Source: PUPG01 sp031323845
GTDB lineage: Bacteria > Bacteroidota > Bacteroidia > Bacteroidales > UBA7960
Reading direction: 5' to 3'
DNA: 51,859 bases
NCBI GenBank assembly: GCA_031323845.1
Contig: JAVIYP010000013.1
Span: 1-51,859, forward strand
The position numbers and the translations under genes are program-made. Shown one piece after another: positions 1 through 8,730 of this stretch (positions are counted from its first letter, which is position 1; each line of letters opens with the position of its first letter). The notes beneath the pieces are model-generated. The model did no database searches. It was not told the DNA's origin and saw only the letters and a program-made list of their open reading frames with translations.

Positions 1-39
1 TCTGTGTTTTGTGAGTTTTTCCAAGATCAGGAATTGATA

Positions 40-108
40 TTAGAGGTTAGATGTTGGATGTTAGATTTTCTTTTTTCTAATCTCAAACCTCCAACCTCCA
101 ACCTCAGG
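40..108. repeat. Heptad-repeat imperfect hairpin in intergenic DNA
   Basis: The left arm (about 41-67) consists of heptads of the type AGATGTT/GGATGTT. The right arm (about 76-108) consists of heptads CCAACCT, which are roughly the reverse complement of the left arm. The two can fold into an imperfect stem of about 25 bp around a T-rich loop. It lies just past the 3' end of the leftward mscS gene, so it may act as a weak terminator or be a member of a dispersed intergenic repeat family. The remainder of 1-154 shows no gene. Confidence 0.5.
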
Positions 109-154
109 TTTGCATAATCATCCCCCTGTGATATAACTCATTGTGGCGATGTTT

Positions 155-1048
155 TTATACAACAGCCGGTTTCTGTCCTGCTGGATGTTCCTTTATATAA
201 ATATCTCTCTGGGGGAAAGGGATCTGTATGCCGTGTTTGGTAAACTTTTTTATGATCCTGAAATTGATGTCGCTGATAAATTTACCTCTGCGGTGAATGT
301 ATTCATCAGTCCAGACCAGCAATTCAAAATGGATGCCGTTGTCGCCAAATTCTTTCAAACGTAATGATGGCTTTGGATCATTAAGCACATGTGGATCTTC
401 TTTTGCCAGCTCGAGCAGCAGGCGGCTTACTTGTTCAACATCACTGCCATAGGCAACACTTACAGGTATGCGAAAACGAACTTTGTAATCATTATGGCTC
501 CAATTGATGACCTTTGATTGCATAAATTCAGAATTGGGAACTATGATCGACACATTGTCGTTGGTGGTGATGGTGGTCGCCCTTGCAGAAATATCGGTTA
601 TCTGGCCGTGCGTTTCACCAATTTCAATGCGATCGCCAACCTTTATAGGCCGTTCAAAAAGAATGATTATACCGCTGATAAAATTGTTGGTAATGTTTTG
701 CAAGCCGAACCCGATACCGATACCGAGTGCGCCGGCAAGCACGGTCAGCGTGCTCAGGTCAATACCTGCTGTTTGCAGAATGATAAGCAATCCAAAAAAA
801 ATTAGCACATATTTTACTATTCCACCAATAGCTTGCCTGATGCCGATTTCCTTGGTATACCTGATGAGGACATGGTTTATAAGAAAATGTTTAAAGCGTG
901 CAGTCAGAAAGAATAGCAGAAAAAGGCCAACGGCAATATAAATAAGCAGCCAGAGCGTAAATTCAAAAGTGCCGAGTTCCAGCAGGGGGTACTTTAAGTA
1001 TGCATCAATGGTCTTGAGGACTTCCTTTATGGACTTCATAACGAACAT
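155..1048 (-). CDS. MscS-family small-conductance mechanosensitive channel
   Basis: 297 residues, the usual size for a compact MscS channel, which opens under membrane tension and releases solutes during hypo-osmotic shock. Three hydrophobic segments are visible at about residues 28-50, 74-95 and 100-125. The third is the glycine/alanine-rich pore helix (LAGALGIGIGFGLQN), followed by the MscS beta domain with ERPIKVGDRIEI and the VPNS motif. An alternative ATG at 1039 gives a start three residues shorter. It is divergent from the trehalose synthase gene. A second MscS gene closes the other end of the same trehalose cluster at 12483-13406, which suggests, by inference, a shared role in osmotic adaptation. 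The family assignment is firm; the conductance class is not known. Confidence 0.95.
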   Translation of the reverse strand: MFVMKSIKEVLKTIDAYLKYPLLELGTFEFTLWLLIYIAVGLFLLFFLTARFKHFLINHVLIRYTKEIGIRQAIGGIVKYVLIFFGLLIILQTAGIDLSTLTVLAGALGIGIGFGLQNITNNFISGIIILFERPIKVGDRIEIGETHGQITDISARATTITTNDNVSIIVPNSEFMQSKVINWSHNDYKVRFRIPVSVAYGSDVEQVSRLLLELAKEDPHVLNDPKPSLRLKEFGDNGIHFELLVWTDEYIHRRGKFISDINFRIIKKFTKHGIQIPFPQRDIYIKEHPAGQKPAVV

Positions 1049-1061
1049 ATATGGTTATACA

Positions 1062-1069
1062 CAAAGGTA
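1062..1069 (-). promoter_or_regulatory. Candidate -7 box for mscS
   Basis: Reads TACCTTTG on the minus strand, matching the Bacteroidota consensus TAnnTTTG, 13-22 nt before the two possible mscS start codons. No clear -33 TTG is seen at the right distance. Confidence 0.5.
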
Positions 1070-1086
1070 AACAATTGTTAAACATC

Positions 1087-1116
1087 TTGTCTTTGGCCTC
1101 AAACATTATATCTTTG
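1087..1116 (+). promoter_or_regulatory. Candidate promoter for the trehalose cluster
   Basis: TATCTTTG at 1109-1116 matches the -7 consensus TAnnTTTG. A TTG at 1087-1089 lies 19 nt upstream, the usual -33 spacing in Bacteroidota. It is 24 nt before the ATG of the trehalose synthase gene and is probably the main promoter of the 1140-10932 run. Confidence 0.65.
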
Positions 1117-1139
1117 TTCTTTTATTAAAACCAAGCGAT

Positions 1140-4100
1140 ATGTCCGGAAAACAGAATCCATTATGGTACAAGGATGCGATTATCTATCAACTGCATGTCA
1201 GGGCTTTTTTCGACAGCAATGATGATGGCATTGGCGACTTTAAAGGTCTGATCCGGAAGCTCGACTACATAAAAGGTCTTGGCGTCAACACCATATGGTT
1301 GCTTCCCTTTTATCCGTCACCATTGAAAGACGGCGGTTATGACATTGCCGACTTTAAGGACATCCATCCTGATTATGGCACGCTTGCCGATTTCAGACGT
1401 TTCGTGAAGGAAGCCCACAGCAGGGGGTTGCGGATCATTACAGAACTCGTGTTGAATCATACGTCAACGGAACACAAGTGGTTTCAGCGTGCCAGGAGAG
1501 CGAAGCCGGGCAGTGTGTACCGAGATTATTATGTATGGAGCGATACTCCTGATAAATATGCGGATGCCCGGATTATTTTCCAGGACTTTGAGGTGTCGAA
1601 CTGGACCTATGATCATGTTGCAGGTGCCTATTACTGGCACCGGTTCTATTCTCATCAGCCCGATTTGAATTTTGAAAACCCAAGGGTGCAGGAAGAGATT
1701 TATAAAGTGCTCGATTTCTGGTTTGATACAGGCGTGGATGGATTCCGGCTCGATGCCGTGCCATATTTGTATGAAGCAGAGGGTACGAATTGTGAAAACC
1801 TTCCCGAAACTCATGCATACCTAAAAAAACTGCGGCGCTATGTTGATGAGCATTACCAGGACAAGCTCTTGCTGGCAGAGGCAAACCAGTGGCCTTCCGA
1901 TGCCTGTGCCTATTTTGGTGACGGCGATGAATGCCACATGGCTTTTCATTTCCCGCTCATGCCCAGGTTGTATATGGCTTTACGCATGGAAGACAGGTTT
2001 CCGGTGGTTGACATACTGGAGCAAACCCCAGATATCCCTGATAACTGTCAGTGGGCAATTTTTCTGCGAAACCACGACGAGCTTACCCTGGAGATGGTAT
2101 CGGATGAAGAGCGCGAATATATGTACCGGGCCTTTGCCCTGGACCCCCGGAAACGTATCAACGTGGGCATCAGGCGACGTTTGTTTCCCCTTCTTGGCGG
2201 CGACACCAGGAGCATCGAACTGCTCAACGTACTGCTGCTGTCCATGCCCGGCACTCCCATCATTTATTACGGTGATGAGATAGGCATGGGTGATAATTAC
2301 TATCTGGGCGACCGCGATGGTGTAAGGACACCCATGCAATGGTCTCCCAACAAAAATGCCGGCTTTTCAAATGCTGACCCGCAAAGACTGTTTCTTCCGG
2401 TGATTATCGACTACTACTACCATTATACCACGGTGAATGTAGAAAATCAGGAAAAAAACCCTTCATCTTTTTTATGGTGGCAACGACGTGTCATCGCCAA
2501 AAGAGCGCAATACAAAGCTTTTGGGCGCGGCACCATAAAGTTTATCAATACCAGCAATCCGAAAATCCTGGCTTTTGTCAGGGAATATGAGGAGGAAACC
2601 ATTTTGGTAGTGGTGAACTTATCCCGTTATTCACAATATGTGGAACTTGAACTGTCCGAATATGCCGGTTCGGTGCCGATTGAGGTTTTCAGCCGAAACC
2701 GTTTTTCACCGGTTTCAGAAGAACCATGGCCATTTGCAATGCAGTTCAAAAATTATTTCTGGTTTGAGTTAAAAAAGACCGGAAAAGAGGAACTGATAAA
2801 TGCAGGTCCCGCCGGGGATGCTGTCGAAATAAGTGATAAAAGCTGGCAAAAGATGGATGCCTCCCTGCAGCAGGTGATCAGGGAGCGGCTGCACAAACAC
2901 TTGCTTCACATACAATGGTTTCGCGGTGATGTGCGTAAGCTTCGCAGTCTGAACATCATCGATGTAATTCGCCTGAACAATAAAAAACTCAGTCCTTTTT
3001 TGTTTTTAATTCAGCTCGACATCATCGATGCAACCAATGATATTTACCTCATGCCCTTGTCGATAGCCCTCAATGCAAGGGCCGCCGAGATCAGAGCTGC
3101 ACATCCGGACACAGTCATAACCCCGGTAATTATCGCAGGCGAGGAAGGTGTGGTTTATGATGGTGCTGCAGACAAGGCCGTGACCGAGGCTCTTTTTGAC
3201 CTGTTACGCCGGCGTGCCAGAATGAAAGGCCTGCATGGCTTCATTGAGGGAAAGTCAGGACATAAGCTCCGTAAAATGATGGAAGAACATCGTCCTGTCA
3301 TCCCAAAAATGATTTCTTCAAGACAGACCAACTCTTCCATTATCTTTGGTGACAGTTTTTTTATGAAGATCTACCGGACGCCCCAGGAAGGTGAGAACCC
3401 GGATGTGGAGCTGGTCAAACAAATTAAACGCAAGACTACCTTTCACAATGTGCCAAGGTATATGGGCAGGCTCGACTATCATAATCCGCAGCTTGAAACC
3501 ACCTCGCTGGCCATGCTTATGGAGTTCATTCCCAATGTCGGAACTGCCTGGGAGATGACGCAAACCTCCATTGAGAGCTTTTTTGACAAAGTGCTTTCAG
3601 AAAAAGCTGAGATCATGAAAACCGGGCATTTTGATGAAGTGGATCTTGATGATCTCATCGGTCCTTTTTTCTTGGATATGGTAGAGCTCCTGGCCAGGCG
3701 CACTGCTGAAATGCACCTGGCCCTTGCATCCATAAAAGACCTTCCGGCATTCGCCCCGGAAAAATTTTCCGTATTATATCAAAAGTCTCTCTATCAGGCA
3801 TTTCGCACCTATATTATGAAATCGTTCCGGACCATTAGGTCGAATGCCCAAAACATACCGGAAGACTACAAGGATGCTTTGGAAGACATGATGAGACAGG
3901 CTGACGACTTTTTGAATGATGTCAGAAGGGTGTTGGAATCAGGGAAGTTGTCTTCGGTTAAATGCCGTTTGCACGGAAATTACAAACTCGATAAAGTGCT
4001 GTTTACCGGCAATGATTTTGTGATCACTGATTTTGAAGGACAGCTGGAGAGCAGCTTCAGCGTCAGAAAGATAAAACATAGTCCGCTCAGGGATGTGGCT

Positions 4101-4418
4101 TCCATGATCACCTCCTTCCATTTTGCAATTCACAAAGGCTATACCAAGCGTAAAGAATATGTGCCCGTCAATGCCAACTATCTTCGTCCGTTGGTCAATC
4201 AGTGGTACCGGAATGTGTCGGAAGTTTTTGTGAAGGTGTATGCCGAAACCCTGGCCGGCAGCCAGCTGATCCCCGATGATATGCACCAGGTCAACGACCT
4301 GGTCAATATGTACATGCTGGAAAAAGCCGTGCAGGAACTGAACTATTTTGTCAGGCATGACCCGGCTTCCATGGTCATTCCGTTAAGTATGCTCGAACGC
4401 CTGCATGCAAACCTCTGA
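1140..4418 (+). CDS. treS: Trehalose synthase (maltose glucosyltransferase) with degenerate maltokinase domain
   Basis: 1092 residues. Residues 1-550 form a GH13 trehalose synthase, which interconverts maltose and trehalose. The catalytic triad is visible as Asp205 (DGFRLDAV), Glu247 (LLAEAN) and Asp313 (FLRNHDE). Residues of about 600-1092 resemble the maltokinase that is often fused to TreS and makes maltose-1-phosphate for the GlgE glucan pathway. The kinase catalytic loop, normally HGDxH, reads HGNYK at 945-949. The catalytic base Asp is therefore Asn947 and the following His is Lys949, while the metal-binding Asp964 (DFEG) is kept. The kinase domain may be inactive or serve as a scaffold or regulator; this is inference. 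No glgE is in the window. The gene is first in a run of four same-strand trehalose genes. Confidence 0.93.
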   Translation: MSGKQNPLWYKDAIIYQLHVRAFFDSNDDGIGDFKGLIRKLDYIKGLGVNTIWLLPFYPSPLKDGGYDIADFKDIHPDYGTLADFRRFVKEAHSRGLRIITELVLNHTSTEHKWFQRARRAKPGSVYRDYYVWSDTPDKYADARIIFQDFEVSNWTYDHVAGAYYWHRFYSHQPDLNFENPRVQEEIYKVLDFWFDTGVDGFRLDAVPYLYEAEGTNCENLPETHAYLKKLRRYVDEHYQDKLLLAEANQWPSDACAYFGDGDECHMAFHFPLMPRLYMALRMEDRFPVVDILEQTPDIPDNCQWAIFLRNHDELTLEMVSDEEREYMYRAFALDPRKRINVGIRRRLFPLLGGDTRSIELLNVLLLSMPGTPIIYYGDEIGMGDNYYLGDRDGVRTPMQWSPNKNAGFSNADPQRLFLPVIIDYYYHYTTVNVENQEKNPSSFLWWQRRVIAKRAQYKAFGRGTIKFINTSNPKILAFVREYEEETILVVVNLSRYSQYVELELSEYAGSVPIEVFSRNRFSPVSEEPWPFAMQFKNYFWFELKKTGKEELINAGPAGDAVEISDKSWQKMDASLQQVIRERLHKHLLHIQWFRGDVRKLRSLNIIDVIRLNNKKLSPFLFLIQLDIIDATNDIYLMPLSIALNARAAEIRAAHPDTVITPVIIAGEEGVVYDGAADKAVTEALFDLLRRRARMKGLHGFIEGKSGHKLRKMMEEHRPVIPKMISSRQTNSSIIFGDSFFMKIYRTPQEGENPDVELVKQIKRKTTFHNVPRYMGRLDYHNPQLETTSLAMLMEFIPNVGTAWEMTQTSIESFFDKVLSEKAEIMKTGHFDEVDLDDLIGPFFLDMVELLARRTAEMHLALASIKDLPAFAPEKFSVLYQKSLYQAFRTYIMKSFRTIRSNAQNIPEDYKDALEDMMRQADDFLNDVRRVLESGKLSSVKCRLHGNYKLDKVLFTGNDFVITDFEGQLESSFSVRKIKHSPLRDVASMITSFHFAIHKGYTKRKEYVPVNANYLRPLVNQWYRNVSEVFVKVYAETLAGSQLIPDDMHQVNDLVNMYMLEKAVQELNYFVRHDPASMVIPLSMLERLHANL

Positions 4419-4624
4419 GGTAGCCTGCTGTGAACGCCCGGAAAACCTGCGTTTCTCTTTTCATTACTGTTCAATGCGAATGCGCAGCGGATTCTGCTGT
4501 TATAAGCATTTGGATTTTTTTAACGAAATACTTGCGGTTTTTTTTAGGAGAAATCTGTCCAAAACAATAGATGCAGGTCCGTAAGCACTGCCCGTGTTCG
4601 CCAAAAATTCGTATATTTAGCGTT
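4419..4624 (+). other. Gap between treS and the bpgm-TPP fusion, with AT-rich hairpin
   Basis: No gene is supported in these 206 bases. Around 4513-4536, AAGCATTT and AAATACTT can pair across a T-rich loop (one G-U on the minus strand). This is followed by a T run and AGGAGAAAT at 4545-4553. The same tail AGGAGAAAT ends the dispersed element at 39997-40150, so this may be a very distant relative. The promoter-like TATATTTA at 4612-4619 lies close to the next start codon. Confidence 0.3.
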
Positions 4625-6208
4625 ATGGAAGAACATAAAACTGGAGGACAAACCCGTATTGATGCCCTCATCTTCGATTTGGATGGGGTAGTGACCCAAA
4701 CACGAAAACTACATAAAAAGGCCTGGAAGCAGTTGTTTGATGAGTTTTTTCTGCAGGCTTCAAAACGAAATTCCGGAGTTCAGCTGTCCGATGACAATCC
4801 ATCGGGCATGTCAGATAATGACTATGCTGTTTATATTGATGGGAAACCCCGTTACGAAGGTGTGAAAAGCTTTTTGAAGTCCAGGAACATCGGGCTCTCC
4901 TCCGGAGATGCCGGTGACCCGCCTGATGCGTTGACTATCTGCGGACTTGGCAACAGGAAAAATGAACTGTTTCGTCAGCTCCTGACCGATGAAGGCGCTG
5001 AAGTATATCAGGATACTGTGGATAAAATCCATCACTGGCGGCAGCATGGCCTGAAAACGGCCATTGTATCCTCAAGCAAAAACTGCAAGACGATTCTTGA
5101 ACAGGCGGGCATTGAAGGACTGTTCGATGTTCGCGTTGATGGCGTCATATCAGAAGAACTGGGTTTGAAAGGCAAACCGCATCCTGACATTTTCCTTAAA
5201 GCGGCAGAGAAGCTGAATGCCCGGCATGAACGCTGCATCGTATTTGAAGATGCCGCATCGGGCGTTCAGGCAGGACAAGCGGGCTGTTTCGGCCTGGTGG
5301 TTGGAGTCAGCCGGTTTGACAATGCCCGGGAGCTTTTTAACAATGGCGCAGATGTTTGCATTGACGATTTTCTCGAATTTGAAATAATTGATAATGATGA
5401 TGTTGAAAAGTTTTTCAAGGCAAGCGCACCGATGGTTTTCTCAAAAGAAACTGCCTTCTTTCAACGCTTTAATAAGAAAAAGCCTGCTTTTTTTCTTGAT
5501 TATGATGGCACACTGACGCCTATTGTGCAAAGGCCAGAAGATGCCGTACTGTCTGACGAAATGCGCGAAACCCTTTCAAAACTGGCAGAAAAATTCAGCG
5601 TTGCCGTAGTTACCGGGCGCGATATTGAGGACGTTCAGCAATTTATCCGGCTCGACAACATCATCTATTCCGGCAGCCATGGCTATGTGACCTCAGGCCC
5701 GGACGGCATGTATATGGAACACGAGGATGCTGAAAAGATCACCACTGCAATGGATGTTATTGAAGAGGAATTACACGGGGCCTTTAAGAATAAGGCACGG
5801 GGCGTGCAAGTTGACCGCAAGCGATTTGCCGTTGCCGTTCATTACCGTAATGCGGATAAGAAGGACATTTCTTTTGTTTTTGATGTCGTTGACCGTATGC
5901 TGAAAAAGCACAAGGGCCATAAAAAAGGGGAAGGAAAGATGGTGGTTGAGATCAAACCGGACATTGACTGGCACAAAGGGAAAGCGGTGTTATGGATCAT
6001 GGAGGCTTTGGGACTTGACAACGACCGGGATATACTGCCCGTCTTTATTGGTGACGATATAACCGATGAGGATGCTTTTATGGCCATTAAAGATAAAGGT
6101 GTTGGAGTGCTGGTCGAAAATCACGGTCAGGAAACGGCTGCGGCCTACAGTCTTAAAAATGTGTACCAGGTGCGAAAGCTTTTTGAACGCATGTTGGAGA
6201 TGTATTGA
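4625..6208 (+). CDS. Beta-phosphoglucomutase / trehalose-6-phosphate phosphatase fusion
   Basis: 527 residues from the ATG at 4625, which fits the start of the HAD fold better than the ATG at 4571. Residues 1-265 form a beta-phosphoglucomutase-type HAD domain with nucleophile and acid/base Asp18/Asp20 (DLDGV), a KGKPHPD loop and FEDAASG. It would convert beta-glucose-1-phosphate to glucose-6-phosphate. Residues 280-527 form an intact trehalose-phosphatase domain with DYDGT (Asp292/Asp294), VVTGRD and GDDITDE (477-482). The order matches the first two thirds of mycobacterial OtsB1 (Rv2006), in which a GH65 domain follows in the same chain; here GH65 is the next gene, 25 nt downstream. Because the phosphatase-like domain on OtsA lacks its nucleophile, this protein is probably the working phosphatase of the cluster (inference). 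Confidence 0.9.
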   Translation: MEEHKTGGQTRIDALIFDLDGVVTQTRKLHKKAWKQLFDEFFLQASKRNSGVQLSDDNPSGMSDNDYAVYIDGKPRYEGVKSFLKSRNIGLSSGDAGDPPDALTICGLGNRKNELFRQLLTDEGAEVYQDTVDKIHHWRQHGLKTAIVSSSKNCKTILEQAGIEGLFDVRVDGVISEELGLKGKPHPDIFLKAAEKLNARHERCIVFEDAASGVQAGQAGCFGLVVGVSRFDNARELFNNGADVCIDDFLEFEIIDNDDVEKFFKASAPMVFSKETAFFQRFNKKKPAFFLDYDGTLTPIVQRPEDAVLSDEMRETLSKLAEKFSVAVVTGRDIEDVQQFIRLDNIIYSGSHGYVTSGPDGMYMEHEDAEKITTAMDVIEEELHGAFKNKARGVQVDRKRFAVAVHYRNADKKDISFVFDVVDRMLKKHKGHKKGEGKMVVEIKPDIDWHKGKAVLWIMEALGLDNDRDILPVFIGDDITDEDAFMAIKDKGVGVLVENHGQETAAAYSLKNVYQVRKLFERMLEMY

Positions 6209-6233
6209 TTAAGAGTTGACAAAAGTTGAACCT

Positions 6234-8651
6234 ATGAATCCCTGGAATATTCAATTTGATCAATGGAATGCAGAAGATCATCCTGCGCAGGAGGCGTTGT
6301 GCGCCCTTGGCAACGGATATATCGTAACACGTGGTGCGTTGGAGCAGGAAAAGGACAATGGGTGTAATTATCCGGGCACCTATCTGGCCGGTGGATATAA
6401 CCGCATTACATCCAAAATCCATGGCAAAGAGGTTGAAAATGAAGACCTGGTTAACTGGCCCAATTGGTTGTACATGACCTTCAGAATCGGTAACAGTGCC
6501 TGGTTCAGCATGGATGATGCGGATATACTGGATTATGTTACAACCCTGAACATGCAGGAAGGAATATTGTTGCGCAAGCTGCGTTTCCGCGACAAGCAAA
6601 AGCGCATTACCACCCTGATCAGCCGGCGCCTGGTCAGCATGGACGATTATCATCTGGCAGGTATTGAATGGACGCTGATCCCCGAAAACTGGTCGGGTAA
6701 GTTAACGATTCGCTCCGGCATTGATGGTAAGGTAATCAACAACAACGTAGCCCGGTACAGGGATCTCAGCCAGGACCATCTGACAGTTGTTGATTCCGGA
6801 AGTGATGCGCATAACCGGGTGTATCTGACAGCGCGCACCAAGCAATCGGACATACGGATGACACAGGCGGCAAGAACCACTATTGTTTTACACGAAAAGC
6901 AGCAGTCGACAGAGCAGCGTGTTGTCAGTGAAAAAGGGTTTATTGCGGGTGATTACCGTATACGCTGTGCGAAACTGGAGCCTGTGCGGATAGAAAAAAT
7001 AGTGGCAGTTTACACCTCACGCGATACGGCCATCAGCGACCCGCTGACTGAAGCATTGTCAAAACTCCGCAGGACGGGTTCCTTTTCTTCAGTTGCCCGA
7101 AGGCAAAAAATGGCCTGGCAGCAGATCTGGGACTACAATGACATGTTGCTTGATTCTTCAGATGAGGACCAGCGTTTGCTGCGTATGCATATCTTTCATC
7201 TTTATCAGACTGTTTCAAAAAACAGTATGGATTATGACATCGGAGTTCCTGCCAGAGGCTGGCACGGTGAAGCCTATCGCGGTCATGTCTTTTGGGATGA
7301 GCTTTATATCCTGCCGTTCATCGACCTGCATTATCCTCAACTGTCGCGTTCCTTGCTGCTGTACCGCTACCGGCGCTTGCCCGAAGCATATGCGCTGGCT
7401 GCATCCTATGGCTTCCGTGGCGCCCTGTTCCCCTGGCAGAGCGGAAGCAATGGCCGTGAAGAAACCCAGAAGATCCATCTGAATCCTGAATCAGGCCGCT
7501 GGCTGCCCGATGTTTCTCATCTGCAATATCATATCAACGCCGCAGTTGCCTACAATGTATGGCATTATTACCAAAGCTCAGGCGATATGGATTTTCTGCA
7601 TACCTATGGTGCTGAGATTATCATGGCAACTGCATTGTTCTGGTCAGACCTGGTTCATTTCAATCCTCAAAAAGGCAGATATGAAATACACGGAGTCATG
7701 GGCCCTGATGAATATCATACTCATTATCCTGATGCGGAAAATCCGGGACTGAACAACAATGCCTACACCAATGTAATGGCTGTCTGGGTGCTGCGCAAGG
7801 CCCTTGAACTTTATGAGTTGCTCGACAGATCCTGCTGCGACAGGATTGCAGCCAATATAGGTATCAATGATGATGATCTTGACACCTGGAAGGAAATAAC
7901 AGAAAAGATGTTTGTGCCTTTTCATGATTCAGGGATCATTTCGCAATTCGAAGGTTATGAGAAGCTGAAAGAGCTTGACTGGGATTATTATCGGGAAAAA
8001 TACGGTGAGGCTATCCGGCTTGACCGCATCCTGGAGAGCAAAGGCGATTCTCCAAATTATTACAAAGCCAGCAAGCAGGCTGATGTATTGATGCTCTATT
8101 ATTTGTTTTCCTGTGAAGAATTGACAACGCTATTCAGCGGTATGGGTTATGAATTTGACCCTGAAAGCATACCCCGTACCATTGAGTATTACCATCAGAG
8201 AACAGCGCACGGTTCGACCCTGAGCCAGGTTATTCATGCCTGGGTGTATGCACGCTCGCACCGCGACCTGTCCTGGAAAAGCTTCAAAAAAGCCTTAGTT
8301 GCCGATTATAAGGACGTTCAGGGTGGCACCACACACGAAGGAATACATCTCGGGGCGATGGCCGGTACGCTTGATTTGCTGCAACGCTGTTATTCCGGCA
8401 TGGAGATCCGCGACCATGTGCTGTGGCTTAATCCCAGGCTTCCGGATGACATCGGTGAAATGTCGTTTCGTGTCCGTTTTCGCAATCATTGGATAAAGCT
8501 CACCATCAACAGGGAAAAGCTGAAGCTTGATGTTGATAAGGGCTGGGCCGAAAATTTTTATGTCGGTGTTCGGGGCAAAACATACAGCATCAAAACAGGT
8601 GACCACAAAGAATTCCGGTTATCTGCTGCTTCCGGTAAGGATAAACGCTGA
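6234..8651 (+). CDS. GH65 disaccharide phosphorylase (trehalose/kojibiose/maltose type)
   Basis: 805 residues from the ATG at 6234; a TTG at 6216 would add six residues. The GH65 catalytic acid is Glu493 in GVMGPDEYH, followed by NNNAYTN. The phosphate-site motif HGSTLS and the late motif THEGIHLGAMAG are present, pointing to a phosphorylase rather than a hydrolase. These enzymes split an alpha-linked glucose disaccharide with inorganic phosphate to give beta-glucose-1-phosphate. The beta-phosphoglucomutase directly upstream would then convert this product. Trehalose is the likeliest substrate from the neighbours, but kojibiose, maltose or nigerose cannot be excluded from motifs alone. It is cytoplasmic, with no signal peptide. 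Confidence 0.9.
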   Translation: MNPWNIQFDQWNAEDHPAQEALCALGNGYIVTRGALEQEKDNGCNYPGTYLAGGYNRITSKIHGKEVENEDLVNWPNWLYMTFRIGNSAWFSMDDADILDYVTTLNMQEGILLRKLRFRDKQKRITTLISRRLVSMDDYHLAGIEWTLIPENWSGKLTIRSGIDGKVINNNVARYRDLSQDHLTVVDSGSDAHNRVYLTARTKQSDIRMTQAARTTIVLHEKQQSTEQRVVSEKGFIAGDYRIRCAKLEPVRIEKIVAVYTSRDTAISDPLTEALSKLRRTGSFSSVARRQKMAWQQIWDYNDMLLDSSDEDQRLLRMHIFHLYQTVSKNSMDYDIGVPARGWHGEAYRGHVFWDELYILPFIDLHYPQLSRSLLLYRYRRLPEAYALAASYGFRGALFPWQSGSNGREETQKIHLNPESGRWLPDVSHLQYHINAAVAYNVWHYYQSSGDMDFLHTYGAEIIMATALFWSDLVHFNPQKGRYEIHGVMGPDEYHTHYPDAENPGLNNNAYTNVMAVWVLRKALELYELLDRSCCDRIAANIGINDDDLDTWKEITEKMFVPFHDSGIISQFEGYEKLKELDWDYYREKYGEAIRLDRILESKGDSPNYYKASKQADVLMLYYLFSCEELTTLFSGMGYEFDPESIPRTIEYYHQRTAHGSTLSQVIHAWVYARSHRDLSWKSFKKALVADYKDVQGGTTHEGIHLGAMAGTLDLLQRCYSGMEIRDHVLWLNPRLPDDIGEMSFRVRFRNHWIKLTINREKLKLDVDKGWAENFYVGVRGKTYSIKTGDHKEFRLSAASGKDKR

Positions 8652-8730
8652 GTCTGACTGCCAGCCTGCTGATCTTTGCCGTTCTTCATCATCAGTAATG
8701 ATCAGAAAATAACATAAAAGAACATATATT

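Noticed and set aside
6153..6653. Minus-strand open frame across the start of the GH65 gene
   Set aside because: No motif is seen and it covers the junction of two clear plus-strand genes.
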